Origin: Diatrype stigma
Lineage: Eukaryota; Ascomycota; Sordariomycetes; Xylariales; Diatrypaceae
Direction: 5' to 3'
Length of the DNA stretch: 64,000 nt
Assembly: GCA_022225965.2 (NCBI GenBank)
Contig: JAKJXP020000061.1
Span: 124,001 to 188,000, forward strand
Below are positions 46,416 to 57,459 of this stretch, piece by piece; positions within the stretch are counted from its first letter, which is position 1, and each line of letters starts with the position of its first letter. The notes under the pieces are model-generated. The model was not told the DNA's origin. It saw only the letters and a program-made list of their open reading frames with translations, and made no database searches. Position numbers and translations under genes: made by a program.

Positions 46416-48902
46416 TCATTGCCCATTGAAGCCCTGCTGCTGCCAATTACTTCCCGCCACCCCTCCACCTGCGCCAGCTTTGGCCCCTCCCCCTCCCCCT
46501 ACACCTACCCCACCACCACTCCCCCCTCCAGCACCAGCCGCCGCCGCCGCAGCCGCCGCCGCCGCCGCCGGTATGGTGCTCCCGCTCAGGCCGCTGGAGT
46601 GCTGCTCGACGTCGACGGAGCCGAGCCAGTACAGGGACAGGAAGACGAGCAGGTGCAAGGCGACGCAGTAGGCGGCGAACAGGTTGCGGCTGGTGCGGGA
46701 CGCCAGCACCATGCGGGTGACCGAGTAGACGGCGCGCTCGGGCAGGCTCATGCGCCGGTAGGCGCGGGCCGACTCGCGGCCCCGGAACGCCGCGAACGGC
46801 GAGATGTTGGACTCGTACGCCTGCCGGTACCGGTCCATGCCCGCGCTACTGCCGCCCCCGATCGACACCGTGGAGGGGTTCGGGTTGGGGGCGTAGGCCG
46901 ATGCCGAGGAGACCGCCGCCGACGATGGCCCGCCGCCGCCGCCGCGGTTGTAGGTCGACACGTACCGCGTTTTCTCGTACAGCTGCAGGTTGTCCTTCTG
47001 GAGCGCGGCGATCTCCTGCCGCAGCTGCGACACGGTGCGGTGGACCTCCGAGAGCTCCGTCTCCAGCTGCGCGTTGCGCTTCTTGAAGCGGTCGCGCTGC
47101 GCGGTGATCATGGGCAGGATGCCGGAGCCGCCGCCCATGGGCTCGCCCCCGCCGCCGCCTAGTGCCGGCGAGTCGCGGGGGTTGAACCCGGATATGATGG
47201 AGGACGTGGGCGAGGTCCGCCCGCCGCCGCCGCGCCGCCCCGGCGCGATGGACGGCGCGATCCTCGTGGTGTACGTGCCGGCTACCGACGCGCCCGAGGG
47301 GAAGGCATTCTGCCCCTCGGCCTGGAGGTTGGCCAGGTCGTTCTCGAGCTGGGCGTTCAGGTTCTGCGACCGCTCCAGCTCCGCGTTCGTCCGGGACATG
47401 TCCTCCTGGAGGTTCTCCAGCCGGGTTTGCAGGTCCTGGTGCGACACTCGCAGGATTGTGAGCTCGTCGCTGAGCTTCTTGTTGCGGGCGAGTAAGAGCT
47501 GCTCGAGGGTCTCTCCTTTTCCTTTGGCCACCGATCCGTTGGACTCGGCGTTGGCTAGAAGGTCGTCGTCGTCGCCGGTCGCGAACTCGATGCTCTTGAG
47601 CACCTCCAGCTCCTGCTTCACGTCCTCGTAGTCACTCCACTTCTGGACTTTCTCCTTCAGGTGATCGCGCTCCTCCTTTAAGTGACCGACTTCCCTTTCT
47701 AGGCCACGTAGTCTCGAGTCAATCTCTCTCTTGAAACCCTCCTTCTCAACTCGGGCCGAATCGAGCTTCCTGATCAGTGAAGAGTTCTCGGATCTCATGC
47801 GCATGAATGCCGGATCATCCTCGAGCGATGGGGTCTGCATCGGAACTTGGGATTTGGCTTGCGCTAATTCTAGACGTAGATGTTCGTTCCGCGCTTCGAC
47901 TTCGGCGAGCCTCGCACTCGTTCGTTCCAGATCGGAGTGCACCATCTCCAGCTCGGCACTCGTGACATGTCCGCCGGCGCCATCAGCCTCAGAGTCCTCA
48001 GACCCCTTGAGCCGTTGGTTGACCTCATAGCTGGCCTTGATCTCATTAAGTAGCCTGTCTTGGCTTTCAATCTTTTCTTCCAGCGACTTCTCCTTCGACG
48101 TCCAGTTGTCCTGCTTCTCTTCCAAAACAGCTGTCCAAGATGTCTCGACTTCCTTGACTCTTGTTTCGAGGTTACTCTCGAGCTGCTTCCGGTTGGCGGA
48201 CTCGGCCTGCAGTTTCGATTCGGTCTCCTCGAGCTGCGTTGTGAGTTTAACTACATTGTCTTGTAGATGCTGGTTCTCTTGTGTGAGTTTGGGAAGGGTG
48301 TCCTCAGCCACCAGCATGGCATCGACCGAGGCTTCGAGCAGAGGATATGGGTCCGGCGCATTTTCGAGAGCCGAGTATATTTGTAAGAAGGCGGAATTGG
48401 TGGACTTTGAATGATTCGTGAGAAGATCGATGAAGGTCTGATATGCTACAACCAAGAGTGTTAGCCAGTCAACCCCCCGCCCCCGTACTCCAAGCTCCTC
48501 TGTATAGTGATGCACCACCTACCTTTCAACAGACCCTTGATCTCGGTCAACTTGGTGGCATCGTCGAGTTTTCTGAAGTCTTTCGTCTTTTGGGCAAGGT
48601 CTTTCCGTTGAACGGTCGAGTCGCGCTGGTAGGTGACGATGTCGGAAGCAGTGTTATCGAGCTTAGATATCAAAGAGGTCAAGTCGATGTCTAGCAGAAC
48701 TTAGCCAATGCTACCCGCATGCGACCATAAAACAGTGAAGTTGGTGCGTACTTCTCCATGCCGAGATTGCCTCCTGAAAGTTATTCGTGTTCTCCTGAGT
48801 TGAAGCACCGGCACCTTCCGGGACAGCTCGGCCGTCAGCGCTCGGTCGTGGTTGTGACTCGGCTGCGGTTTCTATTGCCGTATATTCAGATACGTCGGCC
48901 AT
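46416..48902 (-). CDS. COY1: Golgi golgin CASP (Coy1 homologue)
   Basis: Tail-anchored coiled-coil tether of the Golgi, involved in retrograde and intra-Golgi vesicle traffic. Exons 48902-48752, 48690-48523 and 48445-46416 give 782 residues. The N-terminus (MADVSEYTAIETAAESQPRP and QEAISAWRNIDLTSLISKLD) matches fungal CASP. Most of the protein is coiled coil with heptad-like Leu/Glu/Lys composition. The CASP C-terminal domain is visible as NISPFAAFRGRESARAYRRM followed by SLPERAVYSVTRMVLASRTS. A single transmembrane segment follows (NLFAAYCVALHLLVFLSLYW). After it the lumenal tail is unusually long and low-complexity: eleven consecutive Ala, then a Gly-rich run. Yeast Coy1 has only a short tail. 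Divergent from the VPS3-like gene; both act in membrane traffic, but a shared promoter is unproven. Confidence 0.9.
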
Positions 48903-49819
48903 CTTCACCAAAGACACCGGAACACCAGGACACCAATAGTCGACGACCTTTTATTGCTCTTGAAACATCAGACTGTCGTTGTTGCTATTGGCAAGTCGGG
49001 ACAATCTGGAAGTCGCCTATTGCAGATTAATCGTGTTGGGTATTTCGCTTTCGTTCAAAGTAGGTATGGTTACGATTACAGATGTTGATAGTTAAGTGGG
49101 AGTCCGGTTAAGTGGTTACTAGGTACAGGTACAATGCAGGTGTTGGTAGATTGCGTACATTCATTCATTCATACGAGCAGACGAGGTCGCAATTGTCGAA
49201 CGTGTTCGGTTGGTCAAAGCTACATACATGTAAGGTTCCTGGCAGCCCTGGCAGCCTGCTGGTCCGTACAGGGGTTCCCATTAGTGCCACTTAGAGTCTT
49301 AGCCCACCCAAGACTCAGCTGCTAGGCCCTAATGCCCTCCAATCAGCCAGCACACATCCATGATGCCTACATGTATGTAGGTATGTACAGTAGTATCTGC
49401 CAGCCGGCTTCTCCAGCCTCACCATATCACGCCGGCGGCAGGTTACCTAGAGGCAGTGACGTACCTCTAGCAGCTCTAGGTAAGTAGTGTATTGTACATA
49501 ACTACATACAGCGCAGTACCAGGCAGAGTTTAGTACCACCGGCACACTGGATGCCAGGTATGTATGTACGTGTAGTTAGGTAGCTCTTCAGCTCTTCAGC
49601 TCTTCAGCTCTTCTAATTGAGAAGAAGTGCTCTACACCGTCTACCTCACTACGATACAGCACCTACCTACTCTCTATCTGCCTATATCTCTATAATACAT
49701 TCATCGTAGGCTACCATTTCGGTTCCTCCCGCAACCAACCTTCAGAGCTTCACTTATATCGCGCGCCAATAGCATGGGCGGATTTCGAGCTTTGTGATGA
49801 TGATGCAGTCGCTAGAATA
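48903..49819. other. Divergent intergenic region, CASP/VPS3-like
   Basis: Holds the promoters of two membrane-traffic genes. It contains many GTAGGT/ACCTAC steps and an AGCTCTTC tandem repeat at 49582-49613. No gene is supported. Confidence 0.55.
49582..49613. repeat. AGCTCTTC x4 tandem repeat
   Basis: Four perfect eight-base units, about 200 bp upstream of the VPS3-like start codon. Confidence 0.9.
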
Positions 49820-52800
49820 ATGAACTACAACTCGCGAGGGGGCGAGACCCAGCCGACAGAAACCGGTCCATTCGTTCTGCGTACTCTCTTCGCCGACGTC
49901 CCTCTGTCGGCCGACGGGACGAAAGATGATGTTAGAATCAACTGTGTCGAATATCTAGGTAGATGCGCCGTCGCAAATTGCATAGGGATCGTATATGATC
50001 AGCCCATAGACTCAGTATAGACTAACTCCTCATACCAGATAGTAACCTGTACATCGGCACATCCGACTCAGAACTCCTCCACTTCGTCCAAATCCCCCCG
50101 GCGCCCAACGACAAGTCCGGAAACCCGAACCCGACTTTTATTCTTGCCTCGCGACAGCGTCCTGCCTTTGCTGAAACCTCCACCAGTACACGGCCTGGCG
50201 TGCAACAGATCCTCTTGCTCCCGAGAGTTTGGAAAGCCTGTATTCTCTGCAACTGGACAGTGACATTCTTCTCACTGCCCGAGCTGAGCCCCGTCTTTGG
50301 TTCGACTCAAGTTAAGAACTGCAATTGGATAGGAGGAGTCGATCTCAATGAATTTGCTGGCGACAACGAACCTCGCGACCCGAATGGCGTTACCGTACTT
50401 CTTTCCTTGAATAGGAGGATACAAGTTGTGAGAATCGGCGAAGATGCTAGAGTCATTAAGAAGATCGACTTCGCGGGGAGCACCATCTCCATTAGAAGAG
50501 AATCGATTGCCTGTGTAGCCGACTCAAGAAACTACGCCCTCTTGGAGATCGATCGCCAGCTCAAAATCCCCTTGATGTCTATTTCTTCGCTCGATGATGC
50601 TCAGCCTTCCAGCGTTCTTGGTCATGCCCAGGATATCTCAGCGAGTTCTGGGGGTGGGTTGTTACGAAGTAATTCCTCGGCACAATCTCACCCCCAGTCT
50701 CACGCCCATGCCGAAAACTCCGAACATGCTTCTCATAAGAGAGGAACCAGTTTAGGCGATTTTATCACGGGTGCCACCCGGAGACAGGAACAGAGGTTTG
50801 GTAATGGTGATGGGTCCAGATTCGAAACGCCTTCACCTCCTGACCCTGCTACGAGCCCTCAGCCACCAGAAGGTATAGCTGCAGAGGGAACAAATGACGA
50901 TCAAGCAACGCGACCACCACCGCCACCTCCAAAGCCAGCACCTGTTTTCCTTAAACCCCTTGTCGTCTCTCCAACCCCTGAAGAGTTCCTCTTAGTGACT
51001 GGTACGGGCCCCTTAGAACCAGGGATAGGGATGTTTGTGAATCTAGATGGAGACCCTACTAGACCTACTATTGAGTTCGATCGCTATCCCAAAGATATCG
51101 TGATTGATGGTGGTTATATAGACCCCTCATCCTCACGCCCATCCACCGGAGCCGAGGAGGAAGGTTATATTCTCGCCTCAATGGGGAAAGAATTTCAAGA
51201 TGGCTTACACTTAGGTCTTGAAATTCAGCGATGGGACATAAACGGAGCTGAAACGGAACCTACAAAACACTGGCTCGAGCCACCAGCAATAGGTTCACTA
51301 GCCAAAAATCTGGGCATACGATCTTTTATCGGGACAGAGAACACCTACTTCCCCGAAATCATCAAGAAATTGCGCCGGCAAAGATTCAAACCTTTCTCAC
51401 CTAATGGCGTAGAGTCGTCTACAATGTCGCTCAAGAGCGTCGACTCCAGGACAGCCCTGTCTATCGAGAGGATGTCAAAAGAAAGGGAGCTGTTCGATAA
51501 TAGGGACAGCGACTCACAAAGCGATGACATCCTTCCCGATGGCTGGCAAAGTAATCGCGAGGCCGAGGAAGAGGACTTCGCTCGTCGGCTTGCAGGCACG
51601 ACAACGCGCTTGGCTGTATGGTCCGGGAGCAGTATTTGGTGGGCTATGCGGAACCCGCTCATTTTGCAGCTAGATTCCCAACTCGAGACAGCCAATAAGG
51701 GTTCTGATTTCGCCTCAATTGAGTGGCGGGAGATATTCACGCTGTTGACTACACTACGTGATCGAGATGCCAAATCTGAGTTGGAGTTCCTCACTTTCAA
51801 TTATATCCGCCAACGAGCAGGGGTCCTTCTATTGATGAATTTTCTCAAGTCTGGCGATACACTGTTTTCAGAGCCGGAGCTCAGGGCAATGGAAGATATC
51901 TTGGTAGATGGACTTCTCGATCCTCGTGTTGTCCTTTCCTTGATACCTGGGGTTCGTAACGAAGTGATCGAGACGAGAAGAGGCATCTGGATATACGGTG
52001 GGGTAAAATCCATTGCTGAACAGTTCATTTCAAGGAGTGACTTCGACAAAGCAAGCACTTCTCTCAATAGTCTTCCGCGGTCGGTCCTCCAGTTTCTAAG
52101 ACGATTCTTGATTGCCTGGCGACGGAAAAAGGGATTTGGCAGTATACCGGATGAAAACGAGGTATTCAGAACGGTGGATGCTGCTCTTCTCGCAGTCCTT
52201 CTTGAACTTGATCGGCATTCGCCCCCTGGCATAGCCAAAGGACAGTCCCTTCGTTCCGAACTATATGAGCTGGTCGACAACGGAGTCGACTGTTTTGCCC
52301 GGGCCGAAACCCTGATCGAGTCTTATCACCGTTTATTCGTACTTAGTAGGCTCTACCAAAGCCGCAAAATGGCATCTGAAGTGTTGTCAACATGGAGGCG
52401 TATAGTCGAGGGGGAGCGAGATGACGGAGCCGAGTTGCGCGATGGCGAACAACGGGTACGCGAGTATCTTGCTAAAATTACCAACCAAGCTTTAGTACAG
52501 GAATATGGACTGTGGTTAGCAAACCGCAACCCAAAGCTTGGCGTCCAGATCTTCGCCGAAGACAAGGGCCGCGCACCCAAGTTTGAGCCTACGTATGTGG
52601 TACAGATGCTTAGAGAACAGGCCCCGGATGCTGTAAAGTACTACCTGGAATACCTTGTTTTCGGAAAAGGACATACAGTCTACGTTGATGAGCTCATCAC
52701 CTACTACCTCGATGTCGTTATCACTAAACTGCAGACGTCAGCTGAAGCTCGAGCTGTTGTCTTGTCCACATACGAAGCATATCGCGCTCTTCGTCCTCCT

Positions 52801-53556
52801 AAGCCCACCTACCGCCAGTTCCTAACAGAAAACTCTTCCGCCGATGATGAGGCCTGGAGTAGCCGGCTACGTCTGCTACAGCTCCTCGGCGGGGCCTACG
52901 AATACGACTCCGCAGCAATTAGGGGGCGCATTGCAGATCTGAGCAGCATAGCCGCTGATCTTCTCGTACCCGAGACTATCATCCTCGACGGTCGGGAACG
53001 CAATCACGAAAACGCACTCCGCCTGCTCGTCCACCACCTCGGCGACTATGACACTGCCGTAGCATACTGCTTCCGCGGCGGATCTAGTATCTACACCATC
53101 TATCAGGTGCCGCCGGCGGCGGTGCGACCTAGCAGTAGCAGCAATAGTCCCGAGAGCCCGCACAGTGGTAAGAAAAAGAACAGTAAGAAACAACAGCAGC
53201 AGGCGCCGAAGCGCCGCGAGAGTGAACCTCCAACGCAGGATCAGCAGGCGCACCTCTTCCGCGCGCTGTTGGGCGAGTTCCTCCAGCTCGAGGACGCCGA
53301 AGCGCGCGTCGAGCAGACGGGTTTGCTGCTGGAGAAGTTTGGCGGCTGGTTTGACGTCGGCGAGGTTCTGGCCTTGATTCCGGATACCTGGCCCGTCGAT
53401 GTCATTGCGGGCTTCCTGCTTAAGGCCCTGCGGAGGCTCGTCGCCGAGAAGCACGAGACGGCCGTCGCGCGCGGGCTGAGCTCTGCGCAGAACCTGAAGA
53501 CTCAGCACGAGCTGATCGTGAGGATGGATGAGAAGGGGCCGAGCGTTGAGACATAG
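49820..53556 (+). CDS. VPS3: VPS3/TGFBRAP1-like CORVET subunit (CNH + Vps39-type domains)
   Basis: Predicted endosomal tethering factor that binds Rab5-type GTPases in the CORVET complex. Exons 49820-49958 and 50039-53556 give 1218 residues; the junction yields INCVEYLDSNLYIGTSDSEL, the typical first blade of a CNH beta-propeller. The propeller continues with VWKACILCNWTVTFFSLPEL and NALLEID-like strands. It is interrupted by a Ser/Pro-rich linker (about residues 200-310, with PPPPPPKPAPVFLKP). The C-terminal half is alpha-solenoid: SELYELVDNGVDCFARAETL, then a region like Vps39 domain 1 (YVVQMLREQAPDAVKYYLEY). A Lys/Gln-rich insertion follows at about 1090-1110, then LLGEFLQLEDAEARVEQTGL. 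The protein is larger than yeast Vps3 (1011) owing to these linkers. Vps39/Vam6 is the main alternative; the propeller signature favours the Vps3/TGFBRAP1 group. Confidence 0.75.
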
Positions 53557-54430
53557 TTGGGCCGTAGGCGGGCGGGCAGGATCGTTCCGGGGGTTAGCGG
53601 ATCAGCGAGCGGATAGGAGTTGGCGGCGGGCTAAGGGGTAACAAGAGAGTACTTGTCTACTGTATGGTTATGAATGGGGGGGAATGGTGTGAATGGTGTG
53701 AACACGGGTATGGATGAATGTGTATATGTATATGTGTACTGAAGGTTTACTTCTGAGATGCGTTTACGCCATCGGAGTATCAAATGGTTTGACGGGACAG
53801 GACGCGGTGTGATATATTCTTCAATAAAGTACAGGAACCTCCCTGCATACCCGGTTCGGTATTCAGACGGCTGAATTGCTTTTCATCGCCTGATCAATGT
53901 AGGGGGCTTAGTACAACAATTCTTTCCGCACAGATGATCTTCTCTCCGACGACCAGTGAGACTCAAGGACAAACGTCCGCCAGTAGCTCTAACCCCATGC
54001 AGGATGTAACGATACGGCACATCTACGAATGTACTCAAGTAACTTAGGAAACTCGCGAGGTAGTATTGCAACTCCACGCGTCATAGCGATCCTCGGCGCC
54101 CAGCAAGCAGGCCAACCTCGCCCCTTAGAATCAAAGGGTACTTATATACAAATATGCATACTACCTGCTTATTCCCGTCGCGAACGCGTAGGTACGGCAG
54201 TGGTGCGGGGGTGAGCCGCAGTGTTTCTGCGTTATTCGCTGTTCATTGCCCTCTTGCTTGGTACTCAGTAAGCATCTCTCACAGAAGCCTTTATATATCA
54301 TATCTCCGTCGGTGGGCGAAGCTCCTGCACATGCTGCTGGAATATGTGATCATACACGATCATACTATATTGTATCTATAATCAGATATTTTCCTGATAT
54401 ACGGGTCTTACTTACGCATACAAAAGAGCA
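53557..54430. other. Intergenic region, no gene seen
   Basis: Carries the 3' UTR of the VPS3-like gene, with GGAATGGTGTGAATGGTGTG direct repeats at about 53681-53700, and the P450 promoter. Short open frames lack motifs. Confidence 0.55.
53823..53828 (+). terminator. Candidate poly(A) signal AATAAA for the VPS3-like gene
   Basis: AATAAA about 270 nt past the stop codon; supported by position only. Confidence 0.35.
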
Positions 54431-57266
54431 ATGGACGTTTCCATCTGCATAGTCATCGCCGCTATCGAGTCGTGGGCGGGCGCCAGATTCGGATTATTGT
54501 TCGGCGTGCAAGCACTATGCAGTCCCGCCATCGATTGTAACTCCCATGCCACGAAGAAATTCTTCTGGCTTCTCTTGGCTGTTCAGTATCTTTCTCTCAA
54601 GTACTATCGCATTTTCCTGTATCATAGGTACTTCTCCCCTCTTCGCCACCTTCCCGGGCCTACAGTCAGTCCTCGCTTTCTTCCCCCATCTGCGCTCTGA
54701 ATCATTTTCTAGGACTAGGGCAGGGGTGAAGTCAAACGCCCCAGCTGTATTAGACCTAATACTCACAACCATGTCCAGGACAACCACCCCTTCCTAGGCC
54801 AGCTCCCGAACTCGCTACGCGCCGAATCCCCCGTGTCCCTGTACACCCAGTGGGTACGGGAGCACCCCGGGGCGCCGCTGATCCGGCACCTCAGCTTCGC
54901 CAACGCCGAGGTGGTGGTGGCCGCCTCGCTAGCGGCCCAGCGCGAGATCCTGCAGACCCAGTGCTACGCCTTCCGCAAGTCGCGCCTCTGGACCCGCCTC
55001 ACGCGCGACATCTCCGGCGACGGCATCAGCACCCTCGAGGGCTTCGCCGCCCACCGCGCCCACCGCCGCGTGCTGGCGGCGCCCTTCGCGCCTGCCAACG
55101 TGCGGGGTCGTCTCGGCCCGGTCTTTCGCGAGAAGGCGGCGGAGTTCTGCGCGCTGCTGGATGGGCTGCTGGATGGGGCGGGACACGAGAAAGGGGAGGG
55201 AGAAGGAGGAAGAAGAGGAAGAACGAAGACCGCGGTCATCCGCGACTGCGCCGACTTGTTCTCCCGCGCAACACTGGATATCGTCGGCATCGCGACCTTG
55301 GGCGTTGACATGGCCTACTTAGGACAGGCGCAAAGACAGGTCCAGACGAAGTCCCAGTCCCAGTCCCAGTCCAAGTCCCGACCGTCTCTCTTTGCCGGCG
55401 TTGGAACCGGGGAGAAGGGCGAGTACACGTTCCACGAAGCCTACCGGGAGATCTTCACGCCCGATGCGCTCGGCAAGCTCCTGCTCTTCCTCAACGCCTT
55501 CTTGCCAACGCGTTGGGTGCCGATCCCGGCCAACCGCCGGTTCCGCGCCGCCACGACGTGGCTGCGCCGCGTGCTGACGGAGCGCGTGCGGGCGCGCCGC
55601 CGCGAGATGGCCGCGGCTGTTGCGGATGGCTCTTACGATGGTAGCGCGTCCCGCGACTTGCTCTCGTTCCTCCTCGAAGAAAGCGTGTTGACTGGTGCTG
55701 CTGCTGCTGCCCCGGGCCGGATCGGTGGGCAGGCCGGGGAAGTAAAAGGGGAGGAAGAGGGAGAGGGAGGAAGGGGGTTGAGTGAAGAGTGGGTGATCAG
55801 AGCAAAGCAAAGAGAAGCTTCGCAGGTCCCCTCCTAGCCCAAACTCGCCATGTTTGTGTGATTTTCCTGGTGATCAAGGAGGGGTCCCGGGAGAATATAC
55901 AGCTATCGCTGACTTTTTTATACGTAAATAGGCTTATCGTTGGCGATGTAAGTACTACCTACTACACACCCGCAAGTTCCTCCGAACGACCCCTTCACCC
56001 ATTTCGCACAGACGACCACGGCGGTGAATTTTGGTACTTATCAGGAGTCCTCACTTACCACGCTGACCTGAATAGATCATGACGTTTTTCGGCGCCGGAA
56101 GCGATACCCCGGCAATGGCAATCGCTTGGTGCTTGTATACTATGATCAAGCACCCGGAGGCACAGGTGAGAGAACTTGAGTTCATTATCTCTTTGGATTG
56201 CCTATTTTGAGGCTCGCACTATCATGCCATCTCTTTCCGCTGTATCTCGATGCAGAAGGGGAGCCCCGAAATTGAATTCTAGGTGACGCCGATCATTTGG
56301 GGAAAAAGAAACAAAAAAGAAACTCCGAATCGGGGAATCGAACCCCGGGCTACCCGGATCGCATCTTCAATTGAATGAGAAATGAGAGCGGATAATGTTA
56401 GCCACTACACCAATTCGGAAATGATTTGTTGTTGTTATCATTGGCTGTTGATGAAAATTTCTTGTGTTAATATGATACTAGTAATAAGTAGCGCAGGCCA
56501 GAGGCTGGAGGCTAGGGGGCTAGGGGGCTAGGACTACTTCAAGCACGACGTGAACTAACTTCATGGCGTATAATATAGGATCAGCTCAGAGCAGAGAGCG
56601 CACAGCTCGCAGCACGGATCCTCGAGCCCACCTGCGCTGACATCGATGCCCTGCCATATATGAACGTCTTCCTCAAAGAGATCCTACGTCTATACCCTCC
56701 AGGTAGGTGGTTCTCTACTTACCCCTTAAGGTAGAGCCTGCATCTTTGAGTGCGTGCAGTCCTGTCTAACAAAAAGCTTACCCAATTGCATTCTAGCCAA
56801 CGCCGTCCATCGCGAGGCCGCTAGGGACCTCACCATTGAGGGTGTGCACATCCCGAAGGGCACGACATTTGTCATACCACTTCAATGCGTCGGCTTGAAC
56901 CCAGCAATATGGGGCGAGGACGCGGATACGTTTAGGCCCAGTCGGTGGGTGGAAGAGAGAGGAGAGGGGAAAGATCCCGACGACCTGGCCATAACGATGT
57001 CCGACACTAAGACCAGCAGCACTACACAACACTCGGCGGCGATAGCGTCGCTGTCATCGTTCGCCTTCGCTGCGTTCTCTAATGGTCCGCGGATCTGTCC
57101 GGGCAAGGGCTTCGCGACATACGAGATCAAAGCGATCCTCTTCGAGGTTGTCCAGAGGTACAGGTTCCTCGCAATCGAGGGGAACTTCTCTCTGGAGAAT
57201 CCTAGCTTGAACCTACATCCGAGGGGAATGAACATTCGCTTTGAGAGACTCGAAGTTGATACGTAG
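54431..57266 (+). CDS. Cytochrome P450 monooxygenase (splice model partly unresolved)
   Basis: Membrane-anchored haem monooxygenase. Secure exons are 54431-54664, 54779 to about 55792, 56076-56165, 56579-56702 and 56797-57266. The N-terminal hydrophobic anchor is KKFFWLLLAVQYLSLKYYRI, then the Pro hinge HLPGPTDNHPFLGQLPN. P450 hallmarks are the I-helix MTFFGAGSDTPAMAIAW, K-helix FLKEILRLYPP (ExxR), FRPSRW and the haem loop FSNGPRICPGKGF with the Cys ligand. A small exon at about 55928-55943 encoding LIVGD, flanked by good AG and GTAAGT sites, should precede the I-helix. However, no GT donor downstream of SEEW joins it in frame; a GC donor near 55811 (AA/GCAAAG), skipping of this exon, or a one-base lesion could explain this. 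Several Gly/Glu/Ser-rich insertions lengthen the protein to about 640 residues. The fourth intron of the core model (56166-56578) hosts an antisense tRNA gene. Substrate unknown. Confidence 0.78.
56313..56318 (-). terminator. Pol III terminator of the tRNA-Glu gene
   Basis: On the minus strand a run of six T lies a few bases after the tRNA 3' end, the usual RNA polymerase III stop signal. A second T run follows. Confidence 0.8.
56323..56419 (-). tRNA. tRNA-Glu (anticodon CUC) with a 25-nt intron
   Basis: A complete cloverleaf folds on the minus strand. The acceptor arm TCCGAAT pairs perfectly with ATTCGGA, with discriminator G at 56323. The D arm is GTGT/ACAT; the T arm is CGGGG-TTCGATT-CCCCG. 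The anticodon stem is ATCCG/CGGGT with one T-G pair, and anticodon CTC lies at 56386-56384. An intron of about 25 nt (56382-56358) sits one base 3' of the anticodon, the canonical position for nuclear tRNA introns. Internal A box (TGGTGTAGTGG) and B box (GTTCGATTC) match pol III consensus. The mature tRNA would be 72 nt. The gene lies wholly inside an intron of the P450 gene, on the opposite strand. Confidence 0.93.
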
Positions 57267-57459
57267 TGTATACTTGTGCAACTACCTGCAGGACAGGGGA
57301 GATATAGAATGATGGCCGAGCGTCAGAAGGAAGAGCGTCTTCTTTTCATAGCGTGGCACTCAGGCTACTCTTGGCAGTCAGCAGAGAGTATTACATTACT
57401 GAGATTGCTATATACCTTTTTCGTGATCAGCCTATGTGAACTTTTATCTCACGTACCAA

